A program made the position numbers and the translations under genes. A DNA stretch of 5,139 bases from the NCBI GenBank assembly GCA_937884625.1, contig CALGCE010000130.1:1-5139 (forward strand), read 5' to 3'. Below the pieces are notes generated by a model. That model made no database searches. It was not told the DNA's origin and was given only the letters and a program-made list of their open reading frames with translations. Of the stretch, positions 1-4,572 are shown piece after piece (positions within the stretch are counted from its first letter, which is position 1; each line of letters starts with the position of its first letter). Source of the stretch: an uncultured Clostridia bacterium. Lineage in GTDB: Bacteria; Bacillota; Clostridia; Oscillospirales; Acutalibacteraceae.

Positions 1-246
1 TATGTTATCAATGATTGGCAAAAATTTCTTTATTAAACCTGCCTTTGCAAATTCCGCAACACCTGATTTTTCTCTTTCGGTGCGTTTCTTATAGTTATCA
101 AACTCTGCCGCCGTACGGATAAGCAAATCGTTTTTACTGTCAAGTTCTGCTTTCAAGTTTTCGATTTCTATATCCTTTTTTGTTTTCTTTTTTTCTTTTT
201 TCTCCGTTTGAGGTTCTTCGTTTTGTACCTTTTGCTGTTCTTCCAC
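1..246 (-). CDS. grpE: GrpE nucleotide exchange factor of DnaK, N-terminal part (truncated by window edge)
   Basis: GrpE is the cytoplasmic homodimeric co-chaperone that releases ADP from DnaK. Only the first 82 codons lie in the window; a whole GrpE is usually about 180-210 residues. Residues 1-25 are a Glu/Lys/Gln-rich, probably disordered leader. From about residue 26 a long amphipathic helix begins, as expected for the dimerising coiled coil, and it carries the family-typical stretch RTAAEFDNYKKRTEREK at 44-60. The sequence then continues towards the four-helix-bundle region (KKFLPIIDNI, 73-82). The start is GTG at 246-244: it lies 7 nt behind a perfect GGAGG inside the end of hrcA, and no in-frame ATG precedes the conserved core. 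The gene begins 2 nt after the hrcA stop, so it is co-transcribed and probably translationally coupled. dnaK would be expected next, outside the window. Confidence 0.93.
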   Translation of the reverse strand, partial: MEEQQKVQNEEPQTEKKEKKKTKKDIEIENLKAELDSKNDLLIRTAAEFDNYKKRTEREKSGVAEFAKAGLIKKFLPIIDNI

Positions 247-248
247 TT

Positions 249-1301
249 CTAATCCTCCATATCTTTTACCGCCTGTGTCATAAGGTTTGTCAGACACAGT
301 GCCGTATATTCTATACTCGGAATTATCTGCTCATAAGACATTCTGCCTCGTCCTAAAATGCCGATTTTTCCGCAATACGTTTTGCCGTTTGAATACCTTG
401 AAACCACCAAAGTTTTTCCGTCAAGTTCCGAAAAGGCGGTGTCGTTGCCGAAAATCACTTCGGTTTTGACATTTTCGTTACCCATTGCCGAAATAAGAGG
501 CTCTCCCCTGTTTGCAAGGGATATAATCCGTCTTGCCCCGTCATCACCGAAAAGATTGTATAAATTTGAACTTCCTATTATATTTACACTTGAATCATTA
601 GCCTTTTGTGCCATATCAAAAAGTGCCGTAAATATAGGCATAAGTGAAAACGAATTAAGTCCCGAAAGTGAAATTATATTTTGAAGCGTTGCTCTGTTGA
701 AATCCGACAAAGGTCGGTTTTTAAGCCGTTTATTTACAATATCGGAAAACATCATTTTAAGTTCTTCGTTAAGTCCGCCAGACAGACGTACCACCGAATT
801 ATCGGTTCTCCCGTCAGATGTTATCATAAGAATTACCGCACCGTGAGAACTGATTGTTATAAGTTCCGCTCTTTTAAGGCTTACTCCGCTTCCCACCGCA
901 TACGATACCACCGACGGAAAACCCGTAAGTTCACAAATAATATTACCTGCAGTATTCGGTATTTCTTTAAGACCGCAATTAACAGAAGAAAACTGTAAAT
1001 CTATATAGTCTTTCGTAGCATTACTTAACGGCTGTGGCTTTAAAGAATTGATATAAAACCTGTATCCTGAATTTGTGGGTATTCTTCCTGCGGAGGTATG
1101 AGGTTGCTCTAACAGACCAAGCGTACAAAGTTCATTCATTTCGTTTCTGATAGTAGCAGGTGACGGTGCATTTTCAAGAAGTGTTGTAAGTACCTTTGAG
1201 CCTATCGGCTCGCCCGTTTCAATATATGCTTTTACAACCGCCTGTAAAACCGCCTGTTTTCTTGGTGTGAGTTCCGTTTCAGCCACCCCCCAAAAAAGCA
1301 T
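249..1301 (-). CDS. hrcA: Heat-inducible transcription repressor HrcA
   Basis: HrcA is the dimeric repressor that binds CIRCE operators and shuts off class I heat-shock genes; in other bacteria it needs GroEL to fold, so chaperone titration relieves repression. Numbered from the ATG at 1301 (350 residues, normal for the family), residues about 11-85 form the winged-helix DNA-binding domain, with the hallmarks SPATIRNEM (47-55) and HTSAGRIPTNSGYRFYI (68-84). The GAF-like and dimerisation regions follow, with GSSNL at 243-247. The C-terminal KIGILGRGRMSYEQIIPSIEY (312-332, two pieces: KIGILGRGRM and SYEQIIPSIEY) matches the family end, although the usual 'GPxRMDY' reads GRGRMSY. The start is uncertain. 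ATG 1301 has no Shine-Dalgarno sequence. GTG 1286 lies inside a G-run. The well-placed SD GGGGGGTG (1291-1284) points at ACG 1277, which gives the family-like N-terminus (M)ELTPRKQ. First gene of hrcA-grpE, behind CIRCE. The family assignment itself is secure. Confidence 0.95.
   Translation of the reverse strand: MLFWGVAETELTPRKQAVLQAVVKAYIETGEPIGSKVLTTLLENAPSPATIRNEMNELCTLGLLEQPHTSAGRIPTNSGYRFYINSLKPQPLSNATKDYIDLQFSSVNCGLKEIPNTAGNIICELTGFPSVVSYAVGSGVSLKRAELITISSHGAVILMITSDGRTDNSVVRLSGGLNEELKMMFSDIVNKRLKNRPLSDFNRATLQNIISLSGLNSFSLMPIFTALFDMAQKANDSSVNIIGSSNLYNLFGDDGARRIISLANRGEPLISAMGNENVKTEVIFGNDTAFSELDGKTLVVSRYSNGKTYCGKIGILGRGRMSYEQIIPSIEYTALCLTNLMTQAVKDMED
254..258 (-). promoter_or_regulatory. 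grpE ribosome binding site inside the hrcA 3' end
   Basis: GGAGG is formed by the last codons of hrcA (ATG GAG GAT TAG) and sits 7 nt upstream of the GTG at 246. This spacing fixes the grpE start and suggests coupling of grpE translation to that of hrcA. Confidence 0.85.
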
Positions 1302-1310
1302 TTTAACAAA

Positions 1311-1337
1311 TTAGCACTCTTAACACAAGAGTGCCAA
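1311..1337. promoter_or_regulatory. CIRCE operator (HrcA binding site)
   Basis: The plus strand reads TTAGCACTC (1311-1319), nine spacer bases (1320-1328) and GAGTGCCAA (1329-1337). This is the CIRCE consensus TTAGCACTC-N9-GAGTGCTAA with one mismatch, in the promoter-proximal arm relative to hrcA. It begins 7 nt downstream of the hrcA -10 box, so it covers the expected transcription start and lies in the 5' leader of the hrcA-grpE mRNA. It implies autoregulation of the operon by HrcA. Confidence 0.95.
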
Positions 1338-1344
1338 CAACTAT

Positions 1345-1372
1345 ATTATATACTAATTTTTCCAAAAGTCAA
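1345..1372 (-). promoter_or_regulatory. Sigma-A promoter of the hrcA-grpE operon
   Basis: On the minus strand there is TTGACT (-35, 1372-1367), a 16-nt spacer, and a perfect TATAAT (-10, 1350-1345). The predicted transcription start, near 1338, abuts the CIRCE element, so bound HrcA should block initiation. Confidence 0.85.
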
Positions 1373-1399
1373 CACTTTTTAGAAAAATTTTTTGACTTT
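1365..1399. repeat. Inverted repeat overlapping the hrcA -35 box
   Basis: AAAGTCAA (1365-1372) is mirrored exactly by TTGACTTT (1392-1399), with 19 bases between. The interior holds a smaller palindrome, TTTTT-AG-AAAAA (1376-1387). The left arm contains the hrcA -35 hexamer. It could be a second operator or chance in AT-rich DNA; no known regulator motif is recognised. Confidence 0.45.
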
Positions 1400-1483
1400 C
1401 CCTGACCTTTTACGTTTTTGAAAATGGTTATATTGGAAAAACAAATAAAAATCCGCTTATATTTGGTTTCATTACTAAAAAAC

Positions 1484-1512
1484 TTGACTGCAAGGTTATT
1501 ATGGGTTAAAAT
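1484..1512 (+). promoter_or_regulatory. Sigma-A promoter of the MNT-HEPN operon
   Basis: TTGACT (1484-1489), a 17-nt spacer and TAAAAT (1507-1512) give one mismatch in each hexamer at ideal spacing. The predicted start is near 1519, leaving a leader of only about 19 nt before the ATG at 1538. This puts the two-gene unit under its own promoter, divergent from hrcA. The 111 bases between the two promoters (1373-1483) are AT-rich; apart from the inverted repeat at 1365-1399, which reaches into their left end, I see nothing else in them. Confidence 0.75.
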
Positions 1513-1537
1513 ATATATGAAAAGGTAGGTGAACCGT

Positions 1538-1879
1538 ATGTGTTCTGAAAATCAACTTTCTATGATACTTGACAGAATAGGAAAAACAGCAATTAATGTG
1601 TTTGGTGAAAAACTAAATAATGTTTATCTTTACGGTTCGTATGCCAGAGGTAATCAAACAAGCGAATCGGACATTGATATTATGGTAATTGCCGATGTAA
1701 GTTCCGATGAACTGTATAAATACAAGATGCCTTTTTTGACCGAAACATCCGAATTAGGACTTGAAAATGATGTTGTTATTACCGTAACTCTTAAAGATTT
1801 TAAAACCTTTAATAAATATGCAGATGTTTTGCCATTTTATAGGAATGTCATAAAGGAAGGTGTAAGTATTGCCGTATAA
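1538..1879 (+). CDS. MNT-type minimal nucleotidyltransferase (putative antitoxin of a HEPN-MNT pair)
   Basis: A 113-residue single-domain member of the DNA polymerase beta-like nucleotidyltransferase superfamily. Residues 28-50 carry the signature: GSYARG (33-38) followed by SDIDIMV (44-50). The two metal-binding aspartates are D45 and D47, and D78 in LENDVVIT is a plausible third acidic residue, so the active site looks intact. MntA-type homologues transfer AMP from ATP onto a tyrosine of their HEPN partner and neutralise it; that role here is inferred from the pairing. The ATG at 1538 is preferred: AGGTGA (1527-1532) lies 5 nt upstream, whereas a GTG at 1529 would add three residues, has poorer spacing and is nearly at the transcription start. 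The 3' end overlaps the HEPN gene by 11 nt. The coding sequence is noticeably AT-rich. It cannot be told from sequence whether it is an antitoxin or an independent nucleotidyltransferase. Confidence 0.88.
   Translation: MCSENQLSMILDRIGKTAINVFGEKLNNVYLYGSYARGNQTSESDIDIMVIADVSSDELYKYKMPFLTETSELGLENDVVITVTLKDFKTFNKYADVLPFYRNVIKEGVSIAV
1853..1860 (+). promoter_or_regulatory. Ribosome binding site that sets the TTG start of the HEPN gene
   Basis: AAGGAAGG lies inside the end of the MNT gene, 8 nt before the TTG at 1869. The nearby ATG at 1879-1881 is out of frame with the HEPN reading frame, so this site supports the TTG as the real start. Confidence 0.75.
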
Positions 1880-2273
1880 TGACAAAATAGGTTTATCAAA
1901 AGCAAGGCTTGATAACGCCAAAGAACGAATCGAATTTGCAAACAAAATATTTGAAATAGGCGATTATAAAACCGTTGCAAACCGTTCATATTATGCAGTA
2001 TTTTCGGCAATGCGTGCCGTTTTGGCTCTTGACGGTTTTGATTCTAAAAAACATTCGGGTATAATAGCCGAATTTCGTAAAAATTATTTAAAAACCGATA
2101 TTTTACCAAAAGAGTTATCCATAATTATTGATTCACTTGTAGAGATACGGCAAGGTAGCGACTATGATGATTTCTATGTGATTTCAAAAGAAGAAACACA
2201 GTTGCAACTTAAAAATGCCGAAAAATTCGTTTCAGATATAGAACACTACCTTAAAACCAAATATGAAAACTGA
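1869..2273 (+). CDS. HEPN-domain protein partnered with the MNT nucleotidyltransferase (putative toxin-like partner)
   Basis: A 134-residue, largely helical protein covering one HEPN domain (COG1895/PF05168-like). Recognisable parts are an N-terminal helix with regular Lys/Arg-Leu spacing (LSKARLDNAKERIEFA, 9-24), the family hallmark ANRSYYAVFSAMRAVLAL (37-54), KKHSGIIAEF (60-69), and RQGSDYDDFY (94-103) at the position where toxic HEPN RNases have RX4-6H. No RX4-6H exists anywhere in the protein, so the standard ribonuclease site is absent; R94 and the D98-Y99 pair follow the 'RxxxDY' variant common in this subfamily. Translation starts at TTG 1869, supported by AAGGAAGG 8 nt upstream, and overlaps the MNT gene by 11 nt, indicating coupling and a joint function. 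A hairpin terminator starts 5 nt after the stop. It may be a toxin, a non-catalytic RNA or nucleotide binder, or a regulatory partner of the nucleotidyltransferase. Family assignment is firm; function is inferred. Confidence 0.87.
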   Translation: MPYNDKIGLSKARLDNAKERIEFANKIFEIGDYKTVANRSYYAVFSAMRAVLALDGFDSKKHSGIIAEFRKNYLKTDILPKELSIIIDSLVEIRQGSDYDDFYVISKEETQLQLKNAEKFVSDIEHYLKTKYEN

Positions 2274-2277
2274 TAAA

Positions 2278-2316
2278 AATGTCCTAACTCATTTTGAGAA
2301 AGGACATTATTTTTTT
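2278..2316. terminator. Bidirectional intrinsic terminator between convergent HEPN and U32 genes
   Basis: An 8-bp stem pairs AATGTCCT (2278-2285) with AGGACATT (2301-2308). Inside the loop CTCA (2288-2291) can pair with TGAG (2295-2298). On the plus strand the stem is followed by a T-run (2310-2316). On the minus strand the A-run at 2275-2279 supplies the U-tract, so it can also end the U32 transcript, whose stop is 66 bp away. Confidence 0.85.
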
Positions 2317-2374
2317 GTATTAATTTTATATTTATCATGTCTTATCACTATTTTTAACATAGCAAGAGGCAATT

Positions 2375-4432
2375 TTAAACAGTTGTTCTGTAATAAAGTC
2401 CTCTTGTATAATCTTTTGGTGGCTGGGCACCGTTTTTATAATCATTTATAGTCTTTATTATCTCCTCTTTTGTTTGGGCAGTAAAGTAAAGCAGCATAAA
2501 ATCAAGACCTTGAAACTCGTTAAGTCTATCTGCAATATACAGCGGTTTAGAGTTAAGCAGTTCTGAATATCCGTACCTGCACCTTATGGGGAACTGTATT
2601 CCCTTTCGGTCGGTAATATAACCGTTTTTATCACATTCCTTACATTCTCTGCCGTTTTTAAGCGGACAGTTTTTAAGGAGCATAAGAGGAAGTCTGCCGT
2701 ATGCAAAAATGCCTTTTCTTATAGCGGAGTTTAAATTAACCGCATCGACTGCCGAAATTTCTGCCGAAAGTGTGATTTCATCGACACCTAACTTTGAAAA
2801 GACATCTATGCTTTCACTGTTACAAACATTAAGACCTATTCCCCCTATTATTTCAAAACCTGCCTTTTGTGCTGACTCTACTGCCGATAAATTACCGCAA
2901 TAAGCCTTTTTTATATTCTTTTCTTTTGCATAAAAAAGACGTTTATTTAAGTTTTGTTCATTGTCTATATATCTTGGCAATTCAACTGCAAATGTAACAT
3001 TTTCGGGTAATCTATCCGGAATATTTGCCTCAATAGGTATAATAACGGTAGAAATACCGCTTAAATCGGTCGGCAACAGTGAGAAATCATTTACCCGTAT
3101 ATAAAACTCGGGCTTTTCGTTATGTTTAATATCATTTTTTGAAAATTCAGGCTTAAAAATATTTTTTTCTTCTAAAAAACATCTTTTTTGAGAAAGTTTT
3201 TCTACCGCTTCCCTACGCAAACCGTTTATAACCGAACTTGGTATAAACAAACCGTCGTCAAGACTTAAAACGGTATTCTTTGCATAATATGGCGTACCGC
3301 CTAACTTACAAAGCGAAGATTTTACGGTTTCACAGTCGGCAGACTTACTTTTTGCAAGGCTTGGTACCTCACCTGATACGGTAACGGTATTTACGCCGTC
3401 GCTTACAGTAATACTTGCCCTTTCGCCCGACTTAAAAGTAGCACTGATATCTATTCCTACCGATTGCCGTTCGTTTCGGTATAAATCGTGCAGAGATGAA
3501 AAGGTATCTTTTGATGATATAACGTCATCCTTTGTTCTGATACCAAACATATCCTGACCTAAATTTGCAGTATAATAACCGTCCGTAAAACCTGAACGTG
3601 AAAAGACGTCCTTTAACAAATCTAAAAGTTCTGTCGGCACTGTACCGTTATCAACCGCTCTCCTGAAAACAGAAGTTGACACCGCTACGTATTCAGGTCT
3701 TTTCATTCTACCCTCTATTTTAAGTGACGAAACGCCCATATCTTTTAACTCATTAACATAATTATATAAAGACAAATCTTTTAAACTTAAATCATAACCC
3801 GTACCGTTAGGTGCTGAAAACGGCAGTCTGCACGGTCCTGCACAGAGCCCTCTGTTTCCGCTCCTTGCACCCAAAACCGCAGAAAGCAGACATTGTCCCG
3901 AAACGCTCATACAAAGTGCGCCGTGAACAAACACCTCTACTTCCATATCAAGACTTTTTGCAATCTTACAAAACTCTTTTAATTGTTCTTTATTCATCTC
4001 CCTTGCGGCTACAACCCTGCTAAAACCGATTTTCTTTAATATATACAATGCAGACGGCGAATGAACCGACATTTGTGTAGATGCGTGTAATGGTAGGTCC
4101 TTAATAGTTTTATGCAAAAGACCTGCAAAGCCCAAATCCTCGACTATTATACCGTCTATGCCAAAAGTGTACGCCTTTGAAGCAATATTAAGTGCCTTAC
4201 CTATCTCACTTTGTTTTAGCATTATATTAAGGGCAAGATACACCTTTACCCCTCTTATATGACAATATGATATAACGTCTTTTAGTTCATCTATATTAAA
4301 GTTTTCTGCATTTCTTCTTGCACTAAAATCTTTACAACCGAGATATACGGCATCTGCACCGCTTCTTACCGCAACTTCGAGAGTTTCGGCAGAACCTACG
4401 GGAGACAGTATTTCAGGCAGTATGTTTGTCAT
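2375..4432 (-). CDS. U32-family (peptidase U32/DUF3656) protein, probable RlhA/TrhP-type RNA hydroxylase
   Basis: A 685-residue cytoplasmic protein. Residues 5-260 form the U32 TIM-barrel-like domain: ILSPVGSAETLEVAVRSGADAVYLG (8-32; key GADAVYLG), then the PS01276-type signature EVEVFVHGALCMSVSGQC (164-181). Cysteines C174, C181, C197 and C201 match the four that hold an Fe-S cluster in characterised homologues, and SLKIEGRMKRPEYV (236-249) is also typical. Residues about 270-420 resemble DUF3656. A second barrel-like part ends with four more cysteines (C589, C597, C600, C618) and YTRGLYYR near the end. Despite the name, studied members hydroxylate RNA (RlhA: 23S rRNA C2501; TrhP: tRNA U34) using prephenate-dependent chemistry. 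Length and the DUF3656 region favour an RlhA-like role, but substrate cannot be read from sequence. The start is ATG 4432, 9 nt after AAAGGGG; an upstream in-frame ATG at 4495 would place the promoter inside the gene. It is monocistronic. Confidence 0.92.
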   Translation of the reverse strand: MTNILPEILSPVGSAETLEVAVRSGADAVYLGCKDFSARRNAENFNIDELKDVISYCHIRGVKVYLALNIMLKQSEIGKALNIASKAYTFGIDGIIVEDLGFAGLLHKTIKDLPLHASTQMSVHSPSALYILKKIGFSRVVAAREMNKEQLKEFCKIAKSLDMEVEVFVHGALCMSVSGQCLLSAVLGARSGNRGLCAGPCRLPFSAPNGTGYDLSLKDLSLYNYVNELKDMGVSSLKIEGRMKRPEYVAVSTSVFRRAVDNGTVPTELLDLLKDVFSRSGFTDGYYTANLGQDMFGIRTKDDVISSKDTFSSLHDLYRNERQSVGIDISATFKSGERASITVSDGVNTVTVSGEVPSLAKSKSADCETVKSSLCKLGGTPYYAKNTVLSLDDGLFIPSSVINGLRREAVEKLSQKRCFLEEKNIFKPEFSKNDIKHNEKPEFYIRVNDFSLLPTDLSGISTVIIPIEANIPDRLPENVTFAVELPRYIDNEQNLNKRLFYAKEKNIKKAYCGNLSAVESAQKAGFEIIGGIGLNVCNSESIDVFSKLGVDEITLSAEISAVDAVNLNSAIRKGIFAYGRLPLMLLKNCPLKNGRECKECDKNGYITDRKGIQFPIRCRYGYSELLNSKPLYIADRLNEFQGLDFMLLYFTAQTKEEIIKTINDYKNGAQPPKDYTRGLYYRTTV

Positions 4433-4441
4433 AAAATCAAG

Positions 4442-4448
4442 CCCCTTT
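4442..4448 (-). promoter_or_regulatory. Ribosome binding site of the U32 gene
   Basis: AAAGGGG lies 9 nt upstream of ATG 4432 and almost at the predicted transcription start, so the leader is very short. It decides against the upstream ATG at 4495. Confidence 0.75.
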
Positions 4449-4454
4449 ATACCA

Positions 4455-4483
4455 ATTTTACAACCAAAGTGTATATCCGTCAA
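4455..4483 (-). promoter_or_regulatory. Sigma-A promoter of the U32 gene
   Basis: On the minus strand TTGACG (4483-4478), a 17-nt spacer and TAAAAT (4460-4455) resemble the consensus with one mismatch in each hexamer. Transcription should begin near 4448, only about 16 nt before the start codon. Confidence 0.75.
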
Positions 4484-4513
4484 TAAAATTAACAATTTAT
4501 TTGCTTTATTACC

Positions 4514-4542
4514 TTTACACGAAACGTGAATTTTGATATAAT
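4514..4542 (+). promoter_or_regulatory. Extended -10 sigma-A promoter of apgM
   Basis: TTTACA (4514-4519), a 17-nt spacer and a perfect TATAAT (4537-4542), preceded by TG at 4534-4535 (TGnTATAAT), form a strong-looking promoter. It is divergent from the U32 promoter; the two -35 boxes are 30 bp apart. Expected start near 4549. Confidence 0.85.
4518..4528. repeat. Small GC-rich palindrome in the apgM promoter spacer
   Basis: CACG-AAA-CGTG is a 4-bp inverted repeat with a 3-bp centre, overlapping the end of the -35 box and lying in the -35/-10 spacer. The position would suit an operator, but it is short and matches no regulator site I can name. Confidence 0.3.
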
Positions 4543-4572
4543 AATAGAAATGAAAAAAGGAGATTTAATCTT

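Noticed and set aside
287..998. Three open frames on the plus strand (287-469, 358-684, 681-998)
   Set aside because: They lie antisense to hrcA, overlap each other, have low-complexity translations without recognisable domains, and no promoter is seen for them.
1284..1297. T6-G6 run at the hrcA start as a programmed frameshift site
   Set aside because: No second open frame upstream would be joined by slippage; it is better explained as a strong SD or a possible sequencing-sensitive run.
1392..1434. Possible extra plus-strand promoter using TTGACT at 1392
   Set aside because: No -10-like hexamer lies at 16-18 nt; the nearest AT-rich candidate is about 30 nt away.
1529..1537. GTG start three codons upstream of the MNT gene ATG
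   Set aside because: It is only about 10 nt from the predicted transcription start with poor SD spacing; the ATG at 1538 has AGGTGA at 5 nt.
1754..1945. Open frame on the minus strand, 63 codons
   Set aside because: Antisense to the MNT-HEPN junction, no domain or ribosome binding site, and both plus-strand genes are well supported.
1969..1986. Direct repeat AAACCGTT with 10-bp period
   Set aside because: Two copies inside the HEPN coding region encoding ordinary residues; not an array.
2263..2451. Open frame on the plus strand, 62 codons
   Set aside because: It runs through the terminator hairpin and into the antisense of the U32 3' end; its hydrophobic look comes from the T-rich terminator tail.
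2709..4023. Two open frames on the plus strand (2709-2903 and 3811-4023) inside the U32 gene
   Set aside because: They are antisense to a clearly coding, domain-rich frame and show no features of their own.
4433..4495. 21-residue N-terminal extension of the U32 protein from the ATG at 4495
   Set aside because: The extension is encoded by the promoter (TTGACG-N17-TAAAAT), and AAAGGGG 9 nt before ATG 4432 marks the start; the family begins with a short lead into 'ILSPVGS'.
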